Below, piece by piece: positions 31,042-42,456 of a DNA stretch of 64,000 bases. The notes beneath the pieces were generated by a model. That model was not told the origin of the DNA. It ran no database searches and saw only the letters and a list, made by a program, of their open reading frames with translations. Both the position numbers and the translations under genes were made by a program. The stretch is from NCBI GenBank assembly GCA_024699855.1, contig JAMPIQ010000002.1, positions 9,858,001-9,922,000 of the forward strand, read 5' to 3'. The stretch is from Aphelenchoides besseyi (taxonomy: Eukaryota > Nematoda > Chromadorea > Rhabditida > Aphelenchoididae). Each line of letters starts with the position of its first letter. The stretch's first letter is position 1.

Positions 31042-32000
31042 TTGCTTTAGCTTTGTTGTGTTCTCTTCATACGTGTACTGTAGGATTATTCCGTTCAGAT
31101 AAACGTCTTGCGAATGATCCTAATAGATCAGCTGGTTACTTTGATTTAACAGCACCAACATGGTCGTTGCACGGGATTTATTAGGATGCTTTACAACAGA
31201 CGATGAACGGAACTGGGTTGAAAGGGACTTTGAAATGGGTGCTCGGGAATTCTGTAGGAGTCTTTCCGGTGGTGCTTTTTATAGTGGCTCATTTCGGTCT
31301 TCCACCTGGTAAGCAATGTGAACGAGTGGTCAGAATCAAGGCTTTTTGATGAAGATCCAATTTCGCTGTTCGAGTTCGCCTGTATAGGTTGATCTTTCGA
31401 AGCAATACTTCACGTTACCGGCAGTCCTGCAATTGGGATTATTGTAACGGAAATGAAGATAGAAGATGTGACAACTTACAATCGAGTTTCGTTAGTCGGC
31501 GCGCTGGTGTATTCAGCAAGTTAGTTGGTCAAATAATCGAAGCAACCCTTCTCATGATTTTCGCTAGAGACCAACACAATTCAAAGTGAGTAATAATGTT
31601 CATGACATTAACAAATTTTCAGGTTCTTCGAATTCATTTCTCGAATATCAAGGCTGTGTTATGCGATTCTATTGGTGAGAGTTTGATCACTACTCCTGGG
31701 GTTGAATTTTGGTCCCAAATAAAACATTATGCCGACTATCGACAAGCGTAGTTATTTTGAGATTTTCACCGTTTGGGGAGGAGATTAGAGACTTTCAGTT
31801 ACTCAATTGCTTTTGTCGTAAATAAACCTTTAAAATCATTTTCTTTTGTACTTTCAATCTTTGACTTAGAGTCACGAAGACAACCGGCAAATTTCATGTC
31901 TTCATTTTCGGTTTGGAGACTGTTGAACACATTGGTAGAATCTCGTAGGCATCAACTATATCAACATACGACCACTCTTTATGGAACTATCACAAATTAG
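31042..32000 (+). CDS. Possible secreted Ly6/three-finger (LU) domain protein
   Basis: Exons at 31042-31134, 31185-31308, 31388-31519, 31568-31585 and 31623-31674 join in phase with GT-AG introns, followed by one or two C-terminal exons. The start is not found. The product begins VALALLCSLHTC, like the end of a signal peptide, then has SAGCFTTDD and, near the C-terminus, SCNWDYCNG. The last fits the C-x-x-D-x-C-N ending of LU domains, and a hydrophobic stretch (RLCYAILL) follows as in GPI-anchored members. LU proteins are secreted or membrane-attached ligands and receptor modulators. The last exon is ambiguous: both SRRQPANFMSS...TITN and an overlapping frame VTKTTGKFHVFIFGLE remain open. The assignment rests on cysteine spacing only. 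Confidence 0.35.
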
Positions 32001-32992
32001 CATGATCGGAAATCACTTAAACTTGTGATCACAATTTTGATTATAGCTTTTAATATCGTTACATTTCATTCAGTCGTAAATGATTGTTGATTGCAAGAAT
32101 GAACATTTGAACAAAAAAATGGTCGATTTCGATAACGAATTTTCACGGTTTGCGGTCTTGTCGGTGTGGCACTCGGTCGTGAAGTCGTCTTTGACAGGTG
32201 GTCCCTCCTCGAGAGTGATAATAAATGACTCCTCCGCGAGATCGGGAAGTTACTTTTGTACGGTTACTGTACGGTTAGTGTTAATACCTTATTAAGATGT
32301 TTTTTTTTTGTACGGCTACTGTATTGCTGTACCTTATTATGATGTTTTGTATGGGTACTGTATTTTTGTACAGAAAATCCTTATATAGGGTTATACTTGA
32401 CGAGTTTTGATGGATATAAGCAAAAAGTGACAGGTTTAAGCGCAGAATGATTTATGGGATTTTCATTGATTTCGTGACTCTTATGGCACCACATACTACT
32501 CAGTCTACTGCTTTTTATTTAACTTGAAAGCGTTATTGACAACTCATCGGGTTAAGTGATGAATTTACGGCCCACGTCATAACGTTCGTATCTTGCAATT
32601 GGTCCATTTTCGAAATTGCTACAGCAGTTCTGTTCATTTCAAGTCATCATTACTTTCAAAGACAAATCGGAAGTCGAATGTGAAGCGGTGGTGGCCGCGT
32701 TCGTTGAGAGTGTTTGGATATTAGCAATGGTTACTGTGAGTCAATTTAGTTTTTTTCTCACTTTCACCACTAAGCATCGTTGAATTTTACGAGTTGCAAA
32801 CGTTTCGATTCTAAGAAGGCAATAATCTTCTATCTGAGCATGTAATTCATTTTATTGAACAATATCAGAACTTGTGGATTTATAATTTGACTTTCGAATA
32901 GCCTGGAGATACCACTTTGAAAAATTAGAGTTGCGATCACGACGTGCATTCGAATTGAGAATATTTTTGTGTATGTACAAAAGATCATTGAC
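32001..32992. other. Intergenic region with a degenerate repeat and broken hydrophobic frames
   Basis: Between 32440 and 32760, two overlapping plus-strand frames look membrane-protein-like (WSIFEIATAVLFISS in one, AFVESVWILAMVT in the next), but joining them needs a frame shift. It may be a decayed gene. A repeat lies at 32257-32372. Confidence 0.35.
32257..32372. repeat. Degenerate tandem repeat, about 2.5 copies
   Basis: The motif tgtacgg(t/c)tactgta followed by a taccttatta(a/t)gatgtttt segment occurs twice (about 32258 and 32309), with a third partial copy (tgtatgggtactgtat) near 32348. It includes a run of nine or more T. Confidence 0.65.
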
Positions 32993-33671
32993 TTAGGGCT
33001 CATGCTCCTCGTTGTTGACCATTGAATGTATTACTTTGGGTCGCACATAATCCGGTTGAATTGTCATGAAACGTTCGTTTGGAGCGTGAATTCCGTAGTC
33101 ACATCGAATCTTGGGCAACGGTTGAGCGTTCGTTTTATTGATCGACGATTGAATTTGTTCAAGTTGTCGTCCGAACTTCTCGTTGAAATTTTGGTCTGAA
33201 ATAGTCGGCATGAGGTTGTTTTAAATGAGTTTGATTACTGTATGAGTTCAACGCTTCTTCGACGTCTTCGACTTCAATGGTTTCGGATTCGCGATGCTCG
33301 GCTGCAAACTTCGCTTGATCGAGTAAATTCGAAGAAATTTGTTGCATGAAATCGTGGAATTGATAGATGACGTTCTTGTCCCATTTCTCCACTCCCTCTT
33401 TTATCAGCATTTCTTGAATTTCACGGAAGCCCACCGGATCACCACTTTTGCGCGTGTCCTGTGGTTGATGAAATCGATTTGACGTTTTCTTGTGTCTTGA
33501 ATCTGCCAGTCGAGTACTTGCACTCTTACTCTCCTGCTCGTCAGTAGTTGACTTCAAGTTGGCTGCTTCCGCTCTTGTGTTTCCATCAGTGGCCATTGAA
33601 GTGTGGTCTTTGACGACCGCAGTGGAACTTGAGTCTTCGACATTCGCGAACGGCGAGTGTTGAAGATTCAT
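32993..33671 (-). CDS. TAF9: TAF9-like TFIID/SAGA histone-fold subunit
   Basis: Exons 33239-33671 and 32993-33195, with a 43-base intron, give 211 residues. After a Ser/Thr/Lys-rich N-terminal extension of about 75 residues comes the histone fold: REIQEMLIKEGVEKWDKNVI, FHDFMQQISSNLLDQAKFAAEH and IEVEDVEEALNS, matching TAF9 helices 1-3. The conserved C-terminal TAF9 segment is also present as PLPKIRCDYGIHAPNERFMTI with YVRPK. TAF9 pairs with TAF6 in TFIID and with TAF6L in SAGA. The N-terminal extension is unusual, since TAF9 normally starts close to its histone fold. The ATG follows an acceptor (acttag) by two bases, and the TMEM135 stop is only 132 bases upstream on the same strand. Confidence 0.88.
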
Positions 33672-33803
33672 ACCTAAGTAGGAATTAATCGACGAAAAAA
33701 CTTCAGATCAGTAATCGTTGATGGCAACAACGCTTTTGAAGGCTTCTCGTTTTTTAAAACTCCAGTTTATTTGATATGTTAGAACAAAAAACTGATATGA
33801 TCG

Positions 33804-35369
33804 TTAAAAACCGTTGACAATACTCGTCTGCAAATCGACTTGTCGTGCAATTAAGTGAACGTATTTCCAAAAGAACATCCGACTGGAATGGAAACCCAAC
33901 GGATCGAGTAGAAAACGATTGAACAGATCCACTCTAAACATTTAAGATTGATCGTCCAAATCATGGATCTTACTTGTTTGCTGTCAGTGATCGTATGAAA
34001 TTGTAGTAACCGGAACGAACAGAATGCGGTTCGATTATCACGTTGCCAATGACGATTCCCGTTGAAATCGAATAGAGAAGAATGTTCCCGTATTTTACTT
34101 CGGGAAGAATATTCTTCTCGCGAAGTTGGTAGTAGAATTGCTAAACAGATCATCAAAAACTTCCACTCATTTCGCATCTCACCTCAATTGCCTTCCAAAG
34201 TACATACATGGCGATGGTTGTGTTTGGGTACAAGATCATGGATAAACCGCTTGCAGCACCGGCAACTGCCGAGTTTATGGGTTTTTCCGTAAGTTCCAAT
34301 CGATTCAATGTGCATCGTGTAGCCTACAAATAATCAGAGCAGAGGTTAATTGTTTGAAGACTAGCTACATGATAAATAAGCGGAAGAAGGGCACAGAATA
34401 AAGGAACACGTAGCAACGATAAACCGAATAAAGTTTGCCATTTCTGTGGAGATTTTAACGTTCGAAGAGCCGTAAGCCCAAGACTAATTAACGATCCACC
34501 ACAGAAATTTCTTGCTGCTCTCTAAACAATTGTGATTTGAATTGAATTCCGATTGCAATTTACCTCAACTGCTGAACTAACACATGAATTTTGATGTTCA
34601 CAATGCGGACCACGCGAATAGTCAGATCGAAGATGATTGATCAGCTTCTGAATTAACAAAGGGAACTTTTGAAGAATCGAAACTTCAGGACGAGATTCGT
34701 TCAACACGTGCGTGCGCTTCAGAATCCCGTAGATATCTGAGAATCGTGCTTTCTCCTTAAAGTACATCAAAACACCTAATCCGATGGAAAACAGCAACGA
34801 TTGGCCGTGAGGAATGCTTCGAATGTATCCACGATTTCGAAGTTGCAGAAATACACTTTCAGAGGCCTAAGTACTAACAAGATCTTTTTTTTTCATTATC
34901 ACTACTTACTAAGTTTGTCAAGTATAAAGTCAGCATCGATTGTCGTTTGGGTTCCTCGAGTAAAATTGCCACCAGTGATCCTACGAATCCGGCTATGTAA
35001 AACGTACCAAAGAAGTAGAAACCAAACAAATTTCTTAAAATGAAAGCATCAACATACTTCTAAACAAAATTACCGGAGTTTGCAAGTGACGTAGAGGTAC
35101 ATCATCATGTTAACGGTAATAAAAGTCGAAGACCTCATAGATGCAAACAGAATACTTTTCCATTTGAAACGTTTGTTTTTCCGCAGTTTGATTAGACCCG
35201 TAATACAATAGAGCGTACCGTAAGTTTTCATCGCAAACAGAAAGCTTAACGGAAACGCTTCCATCAAAGCGGCAAAGCAGCCGGGATTCCACACGTGTAT
35301 GACTTCTCGACAATCACAAACAACCGTCGGGATGTTCAATCGGTCGGCAATTTTGCTCAGTACACCCAT
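33804..35369 (-). CDS. TMEM135: TMEM135-like multi-pass membrane protein
   Basis: A multi-exon gene encoding a multi-pass protein of roughly 430 residues. The N-terminal half carries the TMEM135 cysteine/Trp motif CREVIHVWNPGC, then membrane helices (SFLFAMKTYGTLYCITGLI), KNKRFKWKSILFASMRSSTF, GSLVAILLEEPKRQSMLTLYLTNLASES, and HGPHC-like RGPHCEHQNSC. The C-terminal half repeats the membrane unit: NSAVAGAASGLSMILYPNTTIAMYVLWKAIE, and the ending HSVRSGYYNFIRSLT. Vertebrate TMEM135 is found on peroxisomes, mitochondria and lipid droplets and affects fat storage, mitochondrial dynamics and intracellular cholesterol. An acceptor gtttag lies directly before the ATG at 35369. The protein shows the two-fold internal repeat related to TIM17-type channels. 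Confidence 0.88.
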
Positions 35370-35799
35370 CTAAACAACGAGTACAGAGCACGATACAGAT
35401 TCTCGCATAAGATATCTAACGCCTTAACAATTCGAGAAGCAATTCGGAAACATGCAAGTGTTGCAAAATTTATTTTCCTGAACAAACTTCATAACTGAAA
35501 TATGTACAGTAGTAAGTGATGGGCCCGTTTCACAAAGCTTTTAACCTTATGGTTAATCGGCCGAAAAATAACTCAAAAATCGCACGTTCAAACAATTTAA
35601 GAAGATAACCGTTAGAAGGGTAAACCTGAGTAGAAAATCTGGATATAATGCAAACAGAAAACCGGTAGTCAAAATAAGCGATTATGCTAAAAATTGCACT
35701 TTTTGTTCGTAAGACGAATCATTTGATAGAACCGGTAGAAATAACAATCGATAAACATACGAACATTTGGAATCATTGAAAAGGAAGATAAAAGTTCGA
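35370..35799. other. Intergenic region with palindrome and possible repeat end
   Basis: Holds the presumed MFSD12-like 3' untranslated sequence and the leader of TMEM135. Contains gggcccgtttcacaaagctt directly followed by the palindrome ttaaccttatggttaa (35521-35556). A minus-strand open frame at about 35360-35480 looks somewhat protein-like but lacks a start. Confidence 0.35.
35541..35556. repeat. Perfect 6-base-arm inverted repeat
   Basis: TTAACC-TTAT-GGTTAA forms a small hairpin next to a gggcccgtttcacaaag sequence. This resembles the edge of an interspersed element, but no second end was found in the window. Confidence 0.4.
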
Positions 35800-37857
35800 C
35801 TAATCAAACGTTTCAATCAGCAGCTCAGTGTTATTGTCTAAAGAATCGTGTGTTAAAAAGCTCAGCAACAAAAACTCACGTTCGTCTTGGTTTGATCTCC
35901 GTTTTCCAAGATCATTCATGTTGAAGAAGAAAAGTAAGACGATAATCGCGACGCTCACAGAACCGGGAACGTAGCTCATGATGTCGCGGTAAAATCGTCT
36001 ACACGCTTCGTGCGGGTATTTTGCGCTAAAATTTAATTCACTCGGTACGAATTGGATACCCGCTAACTTACTCGCAAGTCGGGTTTATCAATTCGATAAG
36101 CTGATATGCAAATCCGTTCGAGAGTTTGTCTAAGAAACTCATTGAACCGTAAACAAAAGCTCCGCTTTCCTGGATCACAATAATTCGTGATAACGAGCAA
36201 TAGCTAACCGTATTCTTGTTGATCAATTGAGCAGTTGCGCCCAATGAAGATATCAGCAGTGTTGATTGGGCGGTGCCCATAAGTAGTGCGATAAAATAAA
36301 TAGAAATATGATCGGTCGTAAAGTAAAACAAAACGGAGATACACACACCAAGACAGCCACCGAACAAAAACACTATTTTACGATTCAGCATTCGATTTAC
36401 AGACGACAGTCCCATGACACAGGACACGATGAAAGAGGCAATGTACGAAAGCATCGGTAGTGTGGCAACATTCGACTAAAAGCATAACTGTCTTCGTAAA
36501 TAAACACCACTAACCTTATCCATATCTCGAGCCAGCGTGATGTAAAACGGAAAGTAGACTTGAGAAGCGTTGATAAACAAACGACAGAACATGTACAAAA
36601 AAGCCACCTAAACAACTTAAGACTTTCAAGTTGTTTTCCTCTAGCTTTTACCGAATAGAAACTGCGTTGACCAAACCAACAGCGCCATCGCATCTTAACA
36701 GTTTGCGTGGTCTGTAAACTCATTGATGCTCTTCGATTCAACTGCATATCGGGCTCTTTGATGAAGAAATAAAACATCAGCACCACAAGAAGCCCAATGC
36801 AGACAACGCCAATTGTAATTTGCTGAAGCTTCTCAATAAAACTCTTGAAAATGGCAACTGACTTTAAAGAACCGCAAGTCACTCGGACCAATCGGATTCT
36901 TATCACCGTGCAACATCAAAAACATCGTCGAAAAAATGGTCAGGTTGGCAAGAACTCCAAAAGCGTAACTAAATCAACGAATGAACACTGAAATCGAAGG
37001 CACTCTAAACCGATAGGAATTCATGGAAATGCGAGTGCTTGAACTCGACGAAAGTTCGGGAATCATTGCCAAATGTGAAATCTGCAAATCGGCTCACAAC
37101 AAATCCCTAAAACAACCAACCTGCACCGATGCCCATCCCGTTTGAAAGATTATAATAAAAATTGCGAACCATAGAATGTGCCACCACTCGGATTGTCCAC
37201 TTTTGCACGTCAAACAACCGGAAAAAATGAACGGAAATGATAGCGAGACCGCAATGGTGCCTAAAGTCGATTGTGAACAACAGTCAATCCGATAAAGTTG
37301 TCAACTGCTGATACAAAAAGCCATTCAACCCACCCATTAAATGCCAGGCTTTTCGTTTTCCAATTTTCAGCAGAAACTCCGGCAAGACTCCAGCATCACT
37401 GAGCAACCCGACCAACGGTGTACATAATGCATCTGTAGCCTTAAAATCAAAAGCTCGAAAAGTTGATCGATTGGCTGCTCACTTGTCCGATTAACATCAA
37501 AAGACCGGCGCTACAAAGTTTACAGTTTGAACTTTTTTTAAGAAAATAGTCTCCGTTTACCGTGAACTTCTCAACAAAATGACTTTTTCCAAGTAGATCA
37601 TCAGATAAGTGAACCAAATACTCGAACAGAGATCGTTGTAAAAATGACCAAAAGAATAAGCAAAAACTTGAAACCGCGAGAGATCGGTCGGAGTATGTGG
37701 CCGATTCTGAAAACCAGTCGACAATTGAAACTTAAACACAACCACCGACCTGAGATTCCGTATCCGATGAGTTCGCATCGATTGTGTTGACCAATTCGGC
37801 GGCATCATTGTCGGTGTGAATCAGGACCGCATTGTGTTCATCTTCAGTTCCTGACAT
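35800..37857 (-). CDS. MFSD12: MFSD12-like major facilitator (lysosomal transporter family)
   Basis: A multi-exon gene for a 12-helix transporter of the MFSD12 branch. Diagnostic pieces in order: SRFQVFAYSFGHFYNDLCSS, WFTYLMIYLEKV, SAGLLMLIGQ, ATDALCTPLVGLLSD, GKRKAWHLMG, HLAMIPELSSSSSTRISMNS, YAFGVLANLTIF, RLFINASQVYFPFYI, ESGAFVYGSMSFLDKLSNGFA and a Cys-containing C-terminal loop before the last helix. Human MFSD12 is needed for cysteine import into lysosomes and melanosomes; substrate here is inferred from family. One junction near 36870-36880 is uncertain: the only in-phase GT-AG intron there is 31 bases. The ATG at 37857 sits five bases after an acceptor (ttcag). Confidence 0.88.
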
Positions 37858-38542
37858 GTCCTCTGAAATTGAGCGCAAACGTTTGAATCGAACAAAAATA
37901 CGATTTCAGATGCTTTTGACCTTAACGTTAATACAATGCTGAATTGTTGTACAATTTCTATTGTCTTTCTCTCGGTTTGTGATGTGCAGACTGCGAAGTC
38001 ATTGGTCGTGAGTCGATCGGAACTCCGACCAAAAAGTTTGGTGCTTATTTTCAGATGATTTGTTAGTCACACGTACGTTAGTTTCTTCGTTTAAGTTCAT
38101 TTTAGGACAAAAATCGAATGAAATTTTTTATGTCAGTTATTTGCGTTTAAGCAAAGCAATCAACGACCAGCAAAATAGTAGAGAGACGTGCAATCGTACA
38201 AAACAGAAGAACGTAAACACCTAGAAGTCAATGAGTAGGCACTGGAACAGAAGTTCTCATCAATTACCAGAAAAAAGCGCAGTTGTGACAAAAAGCTTGA
38301 ATGAGATTAAAACTACAAAGCACAAGACATTTAATTGAAGACTGGGAAATGACTGGAATATATGAGAATCAGTAGAAGGATGTCAAATGGAATCATCCGA
38401 GAGAATGGGCTATAAAATTTAAGGCCAAATTGCGAACAAAAGGCAGAAAGCAGAAGAGAAAATAACACAGCTATTGGTTGCAAACTATCGGTGTTTACAC
38501 GCTAACCTACTTATTGGAACGGAGCAATAACTAAAGCATGGT
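37858..38542. other. Intergenic region between SOX-like stop and MFSD12-like start
   Basis: Both neighbours read minus. The region is A-rich on the plus strand and should contain the SOX-like 3' untranslated sequence. No gene was seen. Confidence 0.4.
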
Positions 38543-40087
38543 TTAAAGCTCTTGGTACACAAGACCGTTAGTGTTGTTCGTTGAAGTTTTTGCAGGATTA
38601 TGAACTGGAGGATCTGTACCCCCAAGAGCATAATAACGTTGCAAGTAGAATTCGGGTGTAAGCGTCTCCCGATCGTTCTGTCCATATTTACTGGGTAGTT
38701 GAAGTTGAACTAGCGATCGGTAGTAAAGCTCTTTGTAGACTTCTGGGGTTTCCGGTTCGTAAATCGGCTCTGAGAGATCGGTGCGTGGTAAGGCGTACGG
38801 ATTGCGTACCAAATATGTGCCTTGATCACGTGGATTTGGAATAAATTGTGCTGGTTGCTCAGGGATTGCGTGTTGAAAAGGAGGAGCATTTGCGTAGACC
38901 ACATGTTGACCGTTCGTATCGCTAAACGATGGCTGAGCGGGTTGAGATAGCGGAGCCGATGTGACTAAAATTCACGATGATAACTCAAAAAAAAGTTAGA
39001 TTACCATATCGTATTTGTGATGCTGATTGTCCATAGCTGTAAGGCGCCTGAGCAGAAACGGCCGCTAAAGTACCGGTAGGTCGATAGTCCGGTTGATAGG
39101 GTTGAGCGAGTGGTGTTGCATGAACTGGGCTTGAAAACGGCGCTACAGAAGAATTAACCGGCTTCACAATTGCTGGTGCTGAAAAAACTGCCGATTGATG
39201 TGAACGAGGTGCTTCAATGGGCGGCTGTGGAGTTTGTGCGGAATGAGGAAAACCTGGAAATAAATTGACTAAAAAGAATATTGCAACAATTATTGCTACC
39301 AGATCTTGTCATTGGCGTGTGTGGTGAGGCACTGGGTGTGGGATAGGGAGAAGCGCTTGTACGCTGTTGATTGGATTTGCTTCCTTCATCTTTGATCGAT
39401 GGTTCGTCCGGTTTGTCGCCCTTTTTAACTTTTTTTCTGGATGGAACATACGCCAAATTCGGATCCTTTTCCAAGGCCTACAAATCCAGTAAGAAGGAAA
39501 CTATACGTAAGCTTACTTTTTTGTGTTTTAACGCACTTTTTCTTGCAACCACAAAAAACGGTTTTTTCTCTTCTTCAGGTAACTTTTTCCACATTTCTCC
39601 CATCTGAAGGTTACAGTTGACTTGTGGAAAAGAAAAGAAAGGTTACCGTTTTGCTGACTTCGTTCATTTTCAAATGCGGATTGGCTTTTAGAATCCCGTC
39701 ACGTGCATGTCGCGTCCAAATCATATAAGCATTCAACGGTCGTTTGATGTATTTGCGACTTGAATCGGCTGAAAAATGGAAATATTGGAATTCTGACGAC
39801 GACCGCTAACCGCCGGTACTCAAAATGCTGTTCTGCGGATGAGTTTCCAAAACATCCTCGTCAATGTCTTCTTCTTTCAGTGCAGAGAAATCGGCGGGTT
39901 CGTTGCTGAAAATTTCATGTTATCAAAACGAATTATGCGATTGAAGGACGTACGTCAGAGATGTGGTTTCTGTCAATGGCGATCCGTGCGCAGTTTCGTT
40001 GATTTGCGATTCGTTCACAGACGAGCGCGACACTTCGTCGGTCGTTGACAAATTGGAGACGGCCGACTCGTTCTCGTTTCCCGACAT
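38543..40087 (-). CDS. SOX-like HMG-box transcription factor
   Basis: Seven exons sum to 428 residues: 39954-40087, 39811-39905, 39647-39768, 39517-39603, 39300-39477, 39005-39253 and 38543-38964. A short acidic/Ser-rich N-terminus is followed by the HMG box: KRPLNAYMIWTRHARD, NPHLKMNEVSKTMGEMWKKL, EEEKKPFFVVARKSALKHKK and LAYVPSRKKVKK. RPxNAYMxW and the YxPxRKxK ending are SOX hallmarks, but several core residues differ (for example IWTRHARD for VWSRxxRR), so the SOX group is not clear. The C-terminal half is Pro/Gln/Ser-rich, like a transactivation region. SOX proteins bind and bend A/T-rich DNA in the nucleus. A CpG-richer flank lies upstream. Confidence 0.85.
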
Positions 40088-42000
40088 TGTTTTGCAGTCG
40101 GCCGCCAGTGGATCTAAACCTCAGCACAGTGATAAGAAGAAGCGAAGTAGACGAGCGGACTCTTTACACTGTTGCCAAAAACGCGACATTATTGCAACCA
40201 CGAGAAAACGATAGCTAAATTCACGCATATCGATTGAATAGAATACGACACGATTGCTTGTTTAATGGAAATTAACGATTGCAAGCTATCTCATTGAATG
40301 TCAATAAACAAACGACAGAGCCATTAGTTGAGAGATTACATGCAGATCAAAAGAGCACTTAATTTCGGCTGATTGAGAAGTTGAATGAAGATACAAAGAA
40401 GTCGCGAAATTTGAATGTCAAAGTGTGAAATGTTTAATCGTAAAACAAACTTTTGGTATTCAAACGGGTAAACGCATGGATCGATTTCCAACGCTACCTT
40501 CTCGTATTATTCCGAACTAATAACTTGAAACCCAATTCCCCGCTTTTTTATGTCAATGTCGGAGCAACGGACAGACATCTGGCCGGAATCGGAGAGCTTA
40601 CGCCGCGCCGTCGTTATGGTCAAAGAGCTGTCGATCGGCCGAAAGACCATTCGGCCAACGAGAGTTCAACTCTCGGCCATACGATCTATCCGTAGCCTTA
40701 ATGGCGCAAAGAGATACCGATTGCTGGCTCGCGGTCAATTAATACCAAATTGGAATAATAAACAACAGTTTTTAGACACTGATTTGCCTACGAAATTCCT
40801 TCACGGTAGTTAGTTTCTATCGAGTAAAACTGATGTGAATGTTATTTGGAGCCATAAATTAGCATTCTTGATTGCTTATAGCTATGATCGTAGAGCTGAA
40901 AACAAACACATCGGATTCGGAGGTTATAAAATAGAGGGCAGCAGAAAGACACAAAAACAATCAACATGTAAGATGACGGCGGTTTAAATTGCAATATCTG
41001 TGAAGGAAAAGCGCGATGTGCAGCTGCTGACAAACACAATTCAGTTTACACGTGAACAGCCCGATCCAACGGAGTGCCGAACAAACCGACTGGTCGTTGG
41101 GAACAGACGAGCGGCCTGCGGCAAAAATCCGGAAACAGTTTTTCGTTTTCGCAACTCAGGCGCGGCCTTACTGCTGGCACACCACCTACCAAACAGGACA
41201 TAGAGTTTGGAAGCGCCCATGAGTGGTCAGCGGAGGGAGAACAGAAGACCATAAGTGCGCGCCATCAACAAAAATCGTCGACTGTAAGGTAGGGTGTTGT
41301 ATACGCAAAGCGGAATTACCAACCAACAACCCATTGAGAAGCAAATCCGCCGATTTGCGGTCCTTCATCACAATCACGAGTGCTGTAAAACGACGTGAAC
41401 CCAAATTCCCACCAACCAAAACGCAATTGTTCGATTAACCGTCAAACGTTCGGTTGTAAATAACAACGACAACAACTGTTCGTTTGCATTCAACCGACTG
41501 CGCATCATCTGCTGACGAACTTGTGGCCACAAATTGACGGCTGTTCCCGCCAAGCTCGAATGTTTGCATAGGTTGCGACTACCGGCTACATCAGTTCGTC
41601 TCCATCGACCGCACCAAACTCTCCAACGCTGATGACCAAGGCCACTCAAGGAGATTGAGCGCCGGAAAAAAGCGGCCGAATTCCACTCAACGCTCATTCG
41701 ACTTGGCCAACGGACTCCGACCCCGCATTCGTTGGTTCGGTCGGCGCGTTCTGACACAGCTCTCGTGCTTTCGCATTTCGCCGCTGGCACTCCGTGTTTC
41801 TCTGCGCTTCGCGGGGCCTAATCGCGTTTAGAATCCAAACTATGCCGCTCGGCTTCGTTGTCGGCAATTCGCAAACTGTCGTTCTTCGTTGAAGTTCCGC
41901 ACTTTGAACTACGTGGAAATGACGAAGGACAGAGAAAGATAATGAACTGACAGTATGAAATCTCTTTTTATCATAATCAAACAGTCTTCATGAAACCAAC
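40088..42000. other. 5' flank of the SOX-like gene, CpG-richer block with hairpins
   Basis: Nearly 2 kb without a convincing gene. From about 40540 to 41880 the sequence is CpG- and GC-rich and open in several overlapping frames on both strands, for example 87 codons from the ATG at 40550 plus and 138 codons at 41374-41790 minus. None shows family motifs. Two adjacent perfect hairpins lie at 40637-40675. Confidence 0.4.
40637..40675. repeat. Two adjacent perfect hairpins
   Basis: Stem 1: ggccgaa (40637-40643) with ttcggcc (40650-40656), loop of six bases. Stem 2: cgagagtt (40659-40666) with aactctcg (40668-40675), nearly loopless, so effectively a palindrome. Both lie in the CpG-richer block upstream of the SOX-like gene. 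Confidence 0.7.
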
Positions 42001-42003
42001 TGA

Positions 42004-42456
42004 ACAGGATTCAACATCTACAGTCTTCGTACTCGAGAGGTAAATGGCCAAATTTACAAAAAGAACAAAACCCCCGTTGAAGTTCGTTTGAATTCCCTTT
42101 CACGTCAATGCGCTCTCGATGATCTCGTCGAAATACGAGGGAAATGTATTGAATTATTGCGAGCTTTGACATTGATGGAAAATTCTGCCGCGAGCAACGA
42201 GACGCGAACGTTGCAGTGGTCGTACGATTGCGCCGCTTTACGCCACGCAATTCTACTCGTCAGCCTTCTCGTTCCACTCGTCCGATCCATCAGTCCGCGC
42301 AAAGTGAGCACACTCAGTTTGCGAGGCAATTACGAGGCTGCGCAACATTCGAAAGCCTTTCTATGTGCCTTAGCGCGACTTGGCCATGAGGCGATAAAAC
42401 GGACACATGTGTTAGTTCCCGACGACTTTAACATCAAGTTGGATAAGCCGAGATAA
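42004..42456 (+). CDS. Unrecognised protein, 5' end unresolved
   Basis: The frame from about 42004 to the TAA at 42454-42456 is open for 150 codons and reads like a helical cytosolic protein: NGQIYKKNKTPVEVRLN, LDDLVEIRGKCIELLRALTLMEN, ALRHAILLVSLLVPLVRSI, then LRGNYEAAQHSKAFLCALARLGHEAIKR and a short LVPDDFNIKLDKPR tail. Its only in-frame ATG is internal, at about 42175. A separate ATG at 41990 opens a frame into the same place but cannot be joined in phase by a GT-AG intron. An upstream coding exon or a non-ATG start is possible. I do not recognise the family. Confidence 0.45.
   Translation, partial: TGFNIYSLRTREVNGQIYKKNKTPVEVRLNSLSRQCALDDLVEIRGKCIELLRALTLMENSAASNETRTLQWSYDCAALRHAILLVSLLVPLVRSISPRKVSTLSLRGNYEAAQHSKAFLCALARLGHEAIKRTHVLVPDDFNIKLDKPR

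Noticed and set aside
32440..32760. Hydrophobic segments resembling a four-helix (MARVEL-like) membrane protein
   Set aside because: The two best segments are in different frames with no intron-sized gap between them. It may be a decayed gene, but the evidence is too thin to call.
35360..35480. Minus-strand open stretch before TMEM135 encoding RIASRIVKALDILCENLYRAL
   Set aside because: It looked briefly like a peroxin-11-type helix, but there is no start codon, no in-phase donor, and the TMEM135 start is well placed without it.
41374..41790. 138-codon minus frame in the SOX flank
   Set aside because: Lies in the CpG-richer block with competing plus frames. No motif was recognised and no splice-supported extension was found.
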